Shown here piece by piece: positions 1-6,839 of a stretch of 7,162 nt of DNA. The DNA is from an uncultured Selenomonadales bacterium (lineage in GTDB: Bacteria; Bacillota; Negativicutes; Selenomonadales; Selenomonadaceae). Where the stretch lies: the NCBI GenBank assembly GCA_947165405.1, contig CAMVAG010000115.1, forward strand, positions 1 through 7,162, in the 5' to 3' direction. Each line of letters opens with the position of its first letter. Within the stretch, counting starts at the first letter, position 1. The notes beneath the pieces are model-generated. The model was not told the DNA's origin. It saw nothing but the letters and a program-made list of their open reading frames with translations, and did not search any database. The position numbers and the translations under genes were made by a program.

Positions 1-651
1 TGTATTGGGCGGCGCGATATTCTCTGCGCGGCTAATCTTTGTGTTTTTGTAGACGGTGCAATTTGTTTCGGCGGGCGGAAATTCATCATACGGAATAAGT
101 TTGGCGTTGTTTCCGACCGTCAAAGATTTCAAATCAATTTTGGTGCTGCGTTTGTAGTAAATCTCTTTGAGAGACGTACAACCTCCGAAGGGCAATTCGT
201 CAATGTAAGTAATACCTCTAGGAATTTTTATGCTCATTAAGCTACTACAATAGCTAAAAGACATTTTGCCAATATAAGTAACACTGTCTGGAATTTTTAT
301 GTTAGTCAACGAGGTGCAACCACTGAAAAGCCTTCGACCAATAGAAGTAATTCCGTCCGGAAGCTTTATATTGGTTAGCGAAGTACAACGTCTGAACGCT
401 GAACGACCAATAGAGGTGACTGAATTCGAAATATCAACCCTACAAAGCAACGGGCAATCACTGAAAGCCCACTTGCCAATAGAAATGACGCCTTCTTCAA
501 TGATAACTTTTTTTATTGAATTGCACTTATCGTACCTAGTCGTTATGTAATCGTATAAATTATAATCTTGCATCTCGCCGCGCCCGCTGATTGTGAGCGT
601 GCCGTCGTTGAGCGTCCAAGTTAAATTTTTTCCGCAAGTTCCTCGTTCCAT
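1..651 (-). CDS. BspA-like leucine-rich repeat protein, 3' end cut by the window edge
   Basis: I read an open frame from ATG at 651-649 through the left edge, 217 codons without a stop. The start is set by a GGAGG at 663-659, seven bases upstream. Residues 4-30 (GTCGKNLTWTLNDGTLTISG and on to a Gly-Glu-Met-x-Asp-Tyr end) match the usual opening block of BspA-type proteins. Residues 55-169 form five 23-residue repeats of the LRR_5 type, each with an Ile-Gly/Asp, a Phe, an invariant Cys and an Ile-Lys-Ile/Leu-Pro strand. After the repeats comes a less regular stretch that may start another domain. Proteins of this family are generally adhesion or protein-binding scaffolds, often at the cell surface. 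This one shows no signal peptide or lipobox at its start, so surface location is not supported by the visible part; an anchor could lie in the missing C-terminus. It follows a terminator and has its own possible promoter, so it is probably a separate transcription unit. Confidence 0.88.
   Translation of the reverse strand, partial: MERGTCGKNLTWTLNDGTLTISGRGEMQDYNLYDYITTRYDKCNSIKKVIIEEGVISIGKWAFSDCPLLCRVDISNSVTSIGRSAFRRCTSLTNIKLPDGITSIGRRLFSGCTSLTNIKIPDSVTYIGKMSFSYCSSLMSIKIPRGITYIDELPFGGCTSLKEIYYKRSTKIDLKSLTVGNNAKLIPYDEFPPAETNCTVYKNTKISRAENIAPPNT
145..489 (-). repeat. Five tandem 69-bp coding repeats (23-residue LRR_5 units)
   Basis: Within the BspA-like gene, residues 55-169 repeat with an exact 23-residue spacing. 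The conserved cysteines fall at residues 66, 89, 112, 135 and 158, and the Ile-Gly pairs at 58, 81, 104 and 127, with Ile-Asp at 150. The middle units are closest to each other (SLTNIKLPDGIT against SLTNIKIPDSVT). This is protein-level repetition; the DNA copies have diverged at many positions. Confidence 0.88.
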
Positions 652-670
652 TTAATCGCCTCCAAAAAAT

Positions 671-699
671 ATTTTAACGGCTTCACGAAAAATTTTCAA
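671..699 (-). promoter_or_regulatory. Possible sigma-A promoter of the LRR gene
   Basis: On the minus strand a TTGAAA box (699-694) is followed after 17 bases by TAAAAT (676-671); each matches five of six consensus bases. The predicted transcript start would be near 664, leaving a leader of only about a dozen bases with the GGAGG almost at its 5' end. The short leader and the AT-rich surroundings mean this could be chance. A weaker alternative is TTGTAA at 780-775 with TACTCA 17 bases on. The rest of the 239-base gap between the LRR gene and the upstream gene shows only the terminator. Confidence 0.35.
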
Positions 700-853
700 T
701 CGTTCAATAAAGTTGTTGACGCCTCCGAGTGTTGAGGATGAAAATTTTTTATGAGTAGTGATTGACTTGCCGATTTACAACGCGCAGATTTTTGAAATTT
801 ACGCGGCGAGGTGCAATCGAATTATTTTACAGCTTCAATGAAATTTTCTTCTC

Positions 854-885
854 AAAAAAAATTCTGCTCACTTTTCTATGAGCAG
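854..885 (-). terminator. Rho-independent terminator ending the motility block
   Basis: Five bases after the TAA of the SwrB-like gene, the minus strand has CTGCTCA (885-879), an eight-base loop, then TGAGCAG (870-864): a perfect seven-pair stem. It is followed by two A and a run of eight T. Stem, loop and T-run are in the right order for the minus strand, so transcription of the upstream genes is expected to end here. Confidence 0.88.
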
Positions 886-890
886 CTTCG

Positions 891-2090
891 TTATCTTCTT
901 TCCAGTTGTCGTCGGGTTAATCTTTGCACCAATTCTATCGCGTTGCGTCCCAATCCCGTTTCGCGCGATATGTCCTCGATTGACATGCCCGACAAAAGCA
1001 TTTCTTTGATTATCGCCGAGTTTGTCGTTTCAAGTTTGAGGTCGCGGCGTTCGGGCAGAATTTCTTTTTCGGGTTTCGGCGGCGGTGTTGATTCGGTTGA
1101 GTTGCTTTTTTCCGCAGCCTTTATCGCCTCGACTGCCGCCTTTCTCACATCGCGCCCGGAACGCGAACTGCGCCGTTTCTTTTGAAGAGCTTGCGCTTGA
1201 TTGTCGTCAGATTTCCCCGAAGAATTTTTTGCCAGCTCTGCCGAAACTTCAGTTAATTTTTTTCGCGTTGCCTCGATTTTCACGGGGTCAGCTTCGACGA
1301 CCGTCACGGGCTGTTTGTTTTCGGGCGACAAGACGATTGACTTTCGCGGCTGCGGAGGTTGCGGAGGTTTTTCCGTCTTGGGTTCGGCTATCGATTCTTC
1401 CAAAATTTTATCGAAGTCTTTGCTTTCAACTTCAGCTTTCGGCGCGGGTTGAGCGGGACGAGTTATTTGCGGCATCGTGATTGGTCCGAGCGGATTAATC
1501 GGTTCGGGCGGCGGTGTCGTTATCTGCGCGGCTGATTGATTTTTAATCGGCGTGATTGGCGCGGGCGGAGCGTTCCGTTGCACAAGCGGCGGCGGTGTTA
1601 TCGGCGAAACGTTCTGCGGGATTATCGGCGGGACAAGCGGCGCAGTCATTTGCGGAATGGAAACGGGTTGTTGAATCGGAAGCGGCGTCGTCATTGCCAA
1701 ATTCAATTTTCGTTCGACGACATCCATTTTCCGTTGCATCGAAGTGACTTCCGCGCCCGCGTCATCCAATCTTGCAAGCAAATCGCGTATCTCGCCCGAT
1801 TGACCTTCGCCTTTCTTGAGTAACTTTTTTAATTCGGAAACGCGCCCTTCAAGTTGCGTGCGATTGCGTTCGGATTCTTCCAAAACGCTTTCGAGGTGCG
1901 TGACGTGATTTTCCATGCGCCCGATAATTTCGTTGGCAGTCCGCTCCAATTCCTGCTTGAGCTTGCCCGTCGAATCTTCGACTTCCCTGCGTTCCAAAGC
2001 GTCTTGTTTGCGTCTGCGCGTGTTCGACCAAGCGATAAAAACAATTCCGCTGCCGAGCACAATCAGCAACAACATCAATTCGGTAATCAT
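891..2090 (-). CDS. Membrane-anchored coiled-coil protein with C-terminal HTH, SwrB/YlxL (DUF6115)-like
   Basis: This 399-residue protein has four parts. Residues 4-21 are one hydrophobic helix followed by an Arg/Lys cluster (TRRRK), giving a single N-terminal anchor with the rest in the cytoplasm. Residues about 30-130 are charged heptad-rich coiled coil. Residues about 135-250 are a low-complexity linker very rich in Pro, Ile, Gln and Thr. Residues about 357-395 (SGMSIEDISRETGLGRNAIE region) look like a small helix-turn-helix. That order and the position after fliA and fapA match SwrB/YlxL-type proteins. In Bacillus, SwrB promotes flagellar type III secretion activation and swarming; by analogy this may act on flagellar assembly. 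The linker is long compared with Bacillus SwrB. The start ATG lies three bases after the stop of the previous gene with no strong ribosome site, so translation is probably coupled. A terminator follows directly. Family assignment is by architecture and context, not by a search. Confidence 0.8.
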   Translation of the reverse strand: MITELMLLLIVLGSGIVFIAWSNTRRRKQDALERREVEDSTGKLKQELERTANEIIGRMENHVTHLESVLEESERNRTQLEGRVSELKKLLKKGEGQSGEIRDLLARLDDAGAEVTSMQRKMDVVERKLNLAMTTPLPIQQPVSIPQMTAPLVPPIIPQNVSPITPPPLVQRNAPPAPITPIKNQSAAQITTPPPEPINPLGPITMPQITRPAQPAPKAEVESKDFDKILEESIAEPKTEKPPQPPQPRKSIVLSPENKQPVTVVEADPVKIEATRKKLTEVSAELAKNSSGKSDDNQAQALQKKRRSSRSGRDVRKAAVEAIKAAEKSNSTESTPPPKPEKEILPERRDLKLETTNSAIIKEMLLSGMSIEDISRETGLGRNAIELVQRLTRRQLERR

Positions 2091-2093
2091 GAC

Positions 2094-2417
2094 TTACAAA
2101 GAAATATCCAAGAAGTGTCCGCGTCTGGGGTCGACGGCGTAATTTTCTTCTTCGTCTTCAAATTCTTCTTCGCGCTGTTGACTGCGATAATAATAGCCGC
2201 CTTGCCTGCTTCGACGGTCGGGGTCGTCTTTGATTAAACGCCCTTCCGCCTCTTCTTTGTTGCGAACTTGTTTTTGTTTGAGTTGAGCGTCTTCCTTTTC
2301 GCGAACCGTCTCAAAAGCCTGTTGCAAAGCCGAGGCGTTGTTCATGTCGTGCTGAACTTGAGCCGCGTTATTTGCATTGGCATAAGTCATTTGTACTCCA
2401 ACCGGTGCAAGTTCCAT
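2094..2417 (-). CDS. Small hydrophilic hypothetical protein of the fliA-fapA operon
   Basis: I place the start at ATG 2417-2415, giving 107 residues, because a GGAGG sits at 2430-2426 with an eight-base spacer. A longer reading from TTG at 2432 would overlap that ribosome site. The protein begins MELAPVGVQMTYANANNA, continues as a highly charged, probably helical segment rich in Lys, Glu, Gln and Arg (about residues 30-70), has a Gly-Tyr-Tyr-Tyr patch, then an acidic Glu/Asp run, and ends in DPRRGHFLDISL. It has no membrane segment, signal peptide or cysteine. I do not recognise a named family. It sits 15 bases after fapA and three bases before the SwrB-like gene, so it is almost certainly cotranscribed and a motility role is inferred from context only. 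The ordered-looking N-terminal block and the C-terminal tail are the parts most likely to be conserved. Confidence 0.78.
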   Translation of the reverse strand: MELAPVGVQMTYANANNAAQVQHDMNNASALQQAFETVREKEDAQLKQKQVRNKEEAEGRLIKDDPDRRSRQGGYYYRSQQREEEFEDEEENYAVDPRRGHFLDISL

Positions 2418-2425
2418 CTTTAATT

Positions 2426-2430
2426 CCTCC
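2426..2430 (-). promoter_or_regulatory. Ribosome binding site that fixes the start of the 107-residue protein
   Basis: The minus strand reads TGATTGGAGGAATTAAAGATG across the fapA stop and the next start. The GGAGG is eight bases before the ATG at 2417 and overlaps the TTG at 2432, so it can serve only the ATG. Confidence 0.85.
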
Positions 2431-2432
2431 AA

Positions 2433-4097
2433 TCAATACGTTCCGACTTCGACCTCGCCCGCGTCGTTGAGAGAAATGGTGCAGCGTTTATACTCCGATT
2501 GAATGCTTTTTAAGATGTTGTTGACGGAAAGGCGAACGCCCGGATAAATTGTGTCGCTCACGCGGATTTTGCCGTTTTTCATGTTTGTAAGTTGCTCCTC
2601 GATTTCAAGCAAGCGTTTTTCGTCGCGCTTTATCTGTCCTGCCAAAGGAAACTGCGAACGCGTCAAAGCATTTAAAGATTCCAAACGGCTCTTGGGCAAT
2701 TTGTTCACGTCGATTTTCGACAAGGTGTTAAGTGTCTGTGTGATATGCGTCAAACGTTTCTTTGATTCCTTGTAAGATTTGCGCAGAGCAATATATTCTT
2801 TCTGCAGATTCGGATCGACGCCGACGGAAACTTTCGTGACGACGAACGAGGAATTGCCGATTATCTTCACGGAAACTTCCTCGCCGGCAACACAGTGACC
2901 GCCTGTTATCTGCCCGTGCTTGCTTTCCATTATCAAACGCTTGCCGGCACGAATTTGACTGTGCAAGGCAATATCGGCTATGAAAATATCCTTGCCCGCC
3001 TCAATCAATGCATTCTCGGCAAAGGCAGTACGCACATCTTCTGCCGCATAAACTTTGGCTCTGTCCGCGCCGGTGATGCCGCCCGAAATGTAGACGTTGC
3101 GTCCTTGAACAAAAGCACCGTTGACCGAGCCTTTAATTTCAATATCGCCCGTCGCCTTGACCGAAAAGCCCTGCTCCACGTCGCCGCGAATTTGAACCGT
3201 GCCGTCGAATTCAATATCGCCCGTCGAGACACCTACGCCGCCTTTTATCTCAAGGCGCGGGTCGACGTTTATGCGCGAGCCCTTGTCGACGATTTGACCG
3301 TTGACGGTGGCTATCAAGCGGTGTTCGCCGACGACTTTGGTATTTTTACCTTCGGGCATGGGGCAAGGTCTTCCGTTTTGAGCGGGGACTTCCGCACCCA
3401 AAATATTTCTGCCGGGCGTGCCTTTCGTTTGCGGAACGCGAATTGCCAAAGTCTGATTTTCTTTTGCCAAAACAAAAAGATTCAAGTCTTTGTAATCGGC
3501 TTTACCGTATTCGTCGAGGGTCGGCTTGCCTTGCGTGCCCAAATTAAATTTTCTGTCGATATAAGCATTTTCACCGGGAATCGGGGCAAGACCTTCCGCG
3601 CAAACAAAAGGCGTCAAGCTTCGGATACCCGTTTCGATTGCGCCTTCCGAAATGCCGTAGACTACTCCCGCCGCGTTCAGAGCCTCCAGAACCATTTCTT
3701 TTGTCGGCAGGCGCGCACCTTCCCGCGTGTCGTATTTTATCGTTGCCTTCATTCTGTCGCGTGTCATTTCGACGATTATTCGAGCGTAAGGTTCGGCTTC
3801 CTCGCCCGTGAATATTTTTTCGCCTTGAAAGACCGCTTGTAATTGTTCCGCCGTGATTGACACGGGCTCGGCGATTTTTTGCGGGCGTCCGTTTGCCTCG
3901 CGCATTGTTCGCGAAAGGATACCCACATCATAATCCAAAACTTTACAGTCACGCAGAATTTGGCGCATATCCGACAGCTCAAAAAGGCGTTCGCCGTCCA
4001 CATTGGGATAAACCGTCAAATAGACGCCGTCCGATTTGAATTCATATTTGTATCCCGATGACGGGCCGCCCACTATCAGATTTTCATTTTCACTCAT
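2433..4097 (-). CDS. fapA: FapA family protein (DUF342), polymer/beta-helix type
   Basis: The 554-residue protein starts at ATG 4097, seven bases after an AGGAGG. Residues about 15-245 form the FapA N-terminal region, including the family-typical KGTPGRNILGAEVP stretch at 225-238. Residues about 275-410 are a chain of short Gly/Asp-rich strands (for example GDIEFDGTVQIRGDV at 293-307, then GDIEIKGSV), which is the right-handed beta-helix core of DUF342 proteins. Residues about 428-508 are Lys/Glu-rich coiled coil, and a short strand-rich tail ends the protein. There is no signal peptide or membrane helix, so it is cytoplasmic. In Vibrio, FapA links carbon-source sensing by the phosphotransferase system to polar flagellum formation; in Firmicutes the family commonly sits in motility operons with little direct data. 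Here it follows fliA after a 95-base spacer carrying an inverted repeat and is followed 15 bases later by a small hypothetical gene. Length and domain order are normal for the family. Confidence 0.92.
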   Translation of the reverse strand: MSENENLIVGGPSSGYKYEFKSDGVYLTVYPNVDGERLFELSDMRQILRDCKVLDYDVGILSRTMREANGRPQKIAEPVSITAEQLQAVFQGEKIFTGEEAEPYARIIVEMTRDRMKATIKYDTREGARLPTKEMVLEALNAAGVVYGISEGAIETGIRSLTPFVCAEGLAPIPGENAYIDRKFNLGTQGKPTLDEYGKADYKDLNLFVLAKENQTLAIRVPQTKGTPGRNILGAEVPAQNGRPCPMPEGKNTKVVGEHRLIATVNGQIVDKGSRINVDPRLEIKGGVGVSTGDIEFDGTVQIRGDVEQGFSVKATGDIEIKGSVNGAFVQGRNVYISGGITGADRAKVYAAEDVRTAFAENALIEAGKDIFIADIALHSQIRAGKRLIMESKHGQITGGHCVAGEEVSVKIIGNSSFVVTKVSVGVDPNLQKEYIALRKSYKESKKRLTHITQTLNTLSKIDVNKLPKSRLESLNALTRSQFPLAGQIKRDEKRLLEIEEQLTNMKNGKIRVSDTIYPGVRLSVNNILKSIQSEYKRCTISLNDAGEVEVGTY

Positions 4098-4117
4098 CCC
4101 GCGTCCTCCTTTCTATC

Positions 4118-4193
4118 AATTGGGAATTTGGAATTTGGAATTGGGAATTAAATTCGGTAATCATTCCTAATTCCTAATTCCTAATTCCTAATT
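4118..4193. repeat. Heptad inverted repeat (GGAATTN units) between fliA and fapA
   Basis: The left arm (4118-4149) is AATT followed by four N-GGAATT units at 7-base spacing. The right arm (4163-4193) is ATTCC followed by T-AATTCC units and a final AATT. The arms pair over 27 Watson-Crick pairs, interrupted only at the four separator bases; two of these would be G-U in a plus-strand RNA and all are mismatched in the minus-strand (operon) RNA. The loop is about 13-14 bases. The repeat abuts the fliA stop codon and ends about 10 bases before the AGGAGG of fapA. No T-run follows on the minus strand, so it is not a classical terminator. It may stabilise or attenuate the operon transcript, or be a dispersed genomic repeat; similar GGAATT-type heptads occur between genes in other bacteria. 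Confidence 0.9.
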
Positions 4194-4945
4194 TAAAGTA
4201 AGTCTTCTTTGCTTTGCGCCAAATAGCCGCGCATTCTGAAAATCGCTTTCGTGTGCAGTTGCGAAATTCGCGCCTCCGTCAAGTGCAAAACCATGCTGAT
4301 TTCTTTAAGCGTCATTTCCTCGTAATAATAGAGCGATACGACGATTCGTTCTCGTTCGGGAAGACGTTCGATAGCTTTGGCAAGCGTCTCCCGAATCTCA
4401 AAAAGCTCCGTCGAATTTGCGGGGTTGTTGTCGACTGCCTCGCTTGCGTCCGTTTTGAGATAATCCTCCATGGGAATAATCGTCGCCGAATTGCATTGAT
4501 TGACGAGCGTTTGAAGATCCTCAATCGAAATTTCCAAAGCCTCCGCCAATTCTTCATCGGTCGCCGCCCGCCCCAATTCATTTTCCAAACGACAAACAGT
4601 CTGCTCGTATTTGCGAATCCTCTGGCGCATGGAAACGGGTATCCAATCTTTCGAGCGAAGATAATCAATCATGGCACCGCGAATCCTCACGCCCGCATAA
4701 GTTTCAAATTTTATGTTTCGCGTGATGTCGAAACGGTCAATCGCGTCAAGCAAGCCGAAAAAGCCGCTGCTCAAAAGGTCGTCTTTGTCGAGGTGCGGCG
4801 GCAAGCTGACTGCCAAACGCCCGCAAACAATTCTGACGAGCGGCAGATAATGTTCGGCGATTTCGTTTCGAAGCTCTACGGTTTTTGTTTCCCGATATTT
4901 GAGCCACAAAGCCGTCATGTCTTTTGTCTTCGCGTCATTTTCCAC
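4193..4945 (-). CDS. fliA: RNA polymerase sigma-28 factor, FliA/WhiG family
   Basis: This 250-residue sigma-70 family protein directs RNA polymerase to late flagellar and chemotaxis promoters. Region 2 spans about residues 27-100: DKDDLLSSGFFGLLDAIDRFD (the core-binding part, residues 53-73) and KFETYAGVRIRGAMIDYLR (the -10 recognition part, 79-97), followed by WIPVSMRQRIRKYE, typical of sigma-28. Region 3 is about 104-150. Region 4 is about 185-240, with LPERERIVVSLYYYEEMTLKEI-type spacing and a helix-turn-helix (LTEARISQLHTKA) at 222-234. Length is normal for FliA/WhiG. The chosen start is GTG 4945, with a GGTG eight bases upstream and GAGGG further away; an in-frame ATG at 4918 would remove nine residues but has poor ribosome binding. 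No anti-sigma gene (flgM) is in the window. It lies 33 bases after the membrane protein and before fapA, a normal motility arrangement. Confidence 0.94.
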   Translation of the reverse strand: MENDAKTKDMTALWLKYRETKTVELRNEIAEHYLPLVRIVCGRLAVSLPPHLDKDDLLSSGFFGLLDAIDRFDITRNIKFETYAGVRIRGAMIDYLRSKDWIPVSMRQRIRKYEQTVCRLENELGRAATDEELAEALEISIEDLQTLVNQCNSATIIPMEDYLKTDASEAVDNNPANSTELFEIRETLAKAIERLPERERIVVSLYYYEEMTLKEISMVLHLTEARISQLHTKAIFRMRGYLAQSKEDLL

Positions 4946-4978
4946 AGTTGATTCACCGTCCCTCGCGCCCGCTAAAAA

Positions 4979-5377
4979 TTATTGTTGATGAGAAAAGTTG
5001 GCAAAATCCATCGGGCGGAAACTGTTATCCGGCATTTCCACTTCCACAGGCGCAGGCTCCTCCTCTTCGTGAAGATATTCTTTCCTGTCAAAGTTTTCGT
5101 CGGTCTCTGCAACCTGCGCGTCGTCGACGAAATGTTCAAGCTCACGTTTGGTTTTGAAAATCGCATATTCCTCGCAACACATCAAAAAAATAAACGTCAC
5201 CAAGCTCGTAAAAGAAAAGGCAGAAAATGCGCGCGAGGCAACCGTTTCCGAACGAACAAAATCGCTTGTCAGCCCCGAAATAAGTACGATAAACAATGAG
5301 ACCATGCCGACTGCCAGCGAAATTAAAATCCGTTTGAGGGGCATGACGCTTTCGAGATAGCCGTAAAATCCTGTCAA
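4979..5377 (-). CDS. Small two-helix membrane protein of unknown function, upstream of fliA
   Basis: I do not recognise the family. The 132-residue reading has two hydrophobic helices, at about residues 16-37 (ILISLAVGMVSLFIVLISGL) and 51-67 (SAFSFTSLVTFIFLMCC), with a short polar loop between them. A cytoplasmic-looking, strongly acidic tail follows (about 70-132) with an EEEEP run and an aromatic end. Basic residues before helix 1 and after helix 2 favour both ends inside. The start is uncertain: TTG 5377 has a weak GTGGTG seven bases upstream, whereas ATG 5344 (residue 12, MPLKRI) makes a natural membrane-protein start but has no clear ribosome site. The frame has a stop at 5386-5384, so it cannot extend further. 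The gene lies 34 bases after the radical SAM gene and 33 bases before fliA. Its partner could be either the motility block (more likely, by order) or the RiPP locus (export or immunity); the sequence does not decide. Confidence 0.78.
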   Translation of the reverse strand: MTGFYGYLESVMPLKRILISLAVGMVSLFIVLISGLTSDFVRSETVASRAFSAFSFTSLVTFIFLMCCEEYAIFKTKRELEHFVDDAQVAETDENFDRKEYLHEEEEPAPVEVEMPDNSFRPMDFANFSHQQ

Positions 5378-5411
5378 AGTTTTTCACCACTGTTAATCAA
5401 TAAAACTCTGT

Positions 5412-6821
5412 TCAATAAAAATATTTTGCAAGGGCGGTGTCTGCAACTTCTTTAACAGTCGCCGCGCCGATATTTTTTTGGAAACGGCAAACGCGCTCTT
5501 CGGGGACAAGCAAGTCGCCCGCGTCCGTGATTCCGTCCAACAGACAACCGCCTCCGCAACTATTCAAATGCGGACAAGCGGAACATTGCGGTTGCGCTTT
5601 AAGATAATCCGCCATTTTTATTTCCAACACGCCGCGATAAAATTTATCTTCCAAAGCTTCAGGCAACGTGTGCTCGAAAATCGCGGGGAACTTGTCGGCA
5701 ATGACCGTATCGGAAAAACCCATGCACGGGACAACGCGCCCTTCCGGTCCGATAAAAATACTGTGTTGAATGCTACCGCAAGCCGCTATCTTCGACCAAT
5801 CTGCGCCGGCGGAAATTTTTTGCAGGAAAGGAATTTCGTAATTGCGAGGGTTTTCGCGTCGGCAGGAAAAAAATCCTTCCAAGTGGATGTCAAGCGGCGT
5901 GCCGTCGGCGTACCACTGCGGAATGTATTCGCGGTAAATTTCCCAAGCTTCGTCGAACGTGAGCGCGTACTCTTGCGAATATCGTTTCCAAATACCAAGC
6001 TCCTGCGGCGTGCTGACCATTAACACGGCAACTCCAAGCTTTGCCAAAAAATTTGCCGTCGGACGTAATGAATCGCGGTTGAGTTTATGCAAGCACATTG
6101 ACGCCGTAGCCCGAAAGTTTCTTTGTTGCAAAAGTTTAAAGCCGTCAATCGCCTGTTGCTCGGAACCTTTGACACCGCGCAACCAATCATGATACCCCAA
6201 GCCGTCGAAGCTTAGTTGGAACGTCGGGTGCTGATTATTTTTTTCCAACACGTCAAGCACATGATTATCAAGCAAGCTCGCGTTGGTGAAGACGATTCCG
6301 ATTTTTATTTGCGCGGCGGCAAGTGCGTCGAAAATTTTTGTCCAATCGTCGCGGATAAAAGGTTCGCCGCCCGTGATGTCGACCTTGCGAATCCCGCAAC
6401 GTTCAAGCTCGCTGACCGTGAACAAACATTGCTCAAGCGTCGGTTGCGTATGACGATTGTCGGGCGCGGAAACCAAACAGTGACGACAGCGGAAGTTGCA
6501 CTTGCCCGTGATTGACCATTGCACCTTGTCGACGTAGCGGCACGGAAAAATTTTGTAGCGTTGATAAGACTTCGGCGGCTCAAGCGGATTGTCGGACTTG
6601 ATGAGCACGCCCGCGTTAATCATGTCGTCAAAAACTTCGCGCACGTCGTCGGACAGGTCGCAGATGTCGTGTTCGCCGTCGCAGTGCAACAACTCCAAAA
6701 ACGTCGGCTTGTCGAAAAAAATCGGCTCGTCGTCAACGTGTTCACCGCGCTCGGCACGCACCGCATACGGCAACCGCTTAAAGCCCCGAAACGCGAACGG
6801 CTCCGCAAGCTTGTAATACAT
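5412..6821 (-). CDS. Radical SAM/SPASM peptide maturase for the adjacent Nif11-type RiPP
   Basis: The 469-residue enzyme starts at ATG 6821 with a GGAGG five bases upstream. Residues about 1-90 form a small winged-helix-like region, as in the leader-recognition part of RiPP maturases. The radical SAM barrel has the CxxxCxxC cluster site at C108, C112 and C115, the GGEP S-adenosylmethionine motif at 151-154 and an SFDG strand at 204-207. The C-terminal SPASM domain is complete: C348-x12-G361-x4-C366, then C413-x2-C416-x5-C422-x3-C426 and a last C445, enough for two auxiliary iron-sulfur clusters. Such enzymes use a 5'-deoxyadenosyl radical to make thioether (Cys to alpha or beta carbon), carbon-carbon or other links in a precursor peptide. 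The gene is 18 bases downstream of a four-cysteine Nif11-type precursor, so thioether formation is the leading guess, not shown. Family resemblance is to the nif11-class peptide radical SAM maturases. No residue expected for activity is missing. Confidence 0.93.
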   Translation of the reverse strand: MYYKLAEPFAFRGFKRLPYAVRAERGEHVDDEPIFFDKPTFLELLHCDGEHDICDLSDDVREVFDDMINAGVLIKSDNPLEPPKSYQRYKIFPCRYVDKVQWSITGKCNFRCRHCLVSAPDNRHTQPTLEQCLFTVSELERCGIRKVDITGGEPFIRDDWTKIFDALAAAQIKIGIVFTNASLLDNHVLDVLEKNNQHPTFQLSFDGLGYHDWLRGVKGSEQQAIDGFKLLQQRNFRATASMCLHKLNRDSLRPTANFLAKLGVAVLMVSTPQELGIWKRYSQEYALTFDEAWEIYREYIPQWYADGTPLDIHLEGFFSCRRENPRNYEIPFLQKISAGADWSKIAACGSIQHSIFIGPEGRVVPCMGFSDTVIADKFPAIFEHTLPEALEDKFYRGVLEIKMADYLKAQPQCSACPHLNSCGGGCLLDGITDAGDLLVPEERVCRFQKNIGAATVKEVADTALAKYFY

Positions 6822-6839
6822 GGTGTCCTCCGTCCGCGA

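Noticed and set aside
299..550. Plus-strand 83-codon frame with a repeated RPIEV-like pattern
   Set aside because: It is the antisense of the 69-bp LRR repeats; the minus frame is open for 217 codons, has a ribosome site and clear family motifs.
724..739. CCTC...GAGG palindrome in the LRR upstream region
   Set aside because: Four-base arms are too short to call an operator without comparative support.
811..1185. Plus-strand 124-codon frame at the end of the SwrB-like gene
   Set aside because: It overlaps the terminator and the coding end of the minus-strand gene and has low-complexity Ser/Arg content typical of an antisense frame.
2895..3842. Plus-strand open frame of 315 codons
   Set aside because: It lies wholly opposite fapA, has no ribosome site or recognisable motif, and the fapA frame matches a known family across its length.
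4118..4193. CRISPR-like array or intrinsic terminator
   Set aside because: The units are only seven bases with one-base separators, so there are no spacers; no T-run follows on either useful side.
4214..4951. Plus-strand open frame of 245 codons
   Set aside because: It is the shadow of fliA, whose sigma region 2 and 4 motifs are unmistakable.
5142..5390. Minus-strand GTG-started 82-codon frame overlapping the membrane protein
   Set aside because: It is out of frame with the two-helix protein and lacks a coherent domain; the membrane protein frame reaches further and fits the spacing to fliA.
5385..5460. Promoter for the fliA block, TTGCAG with TATTTT 17 bases on, at the end of the radical SAM gene
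   Set aside because: Only three and four of six bases match consensus, which is common by chance in AT-rich sequence.
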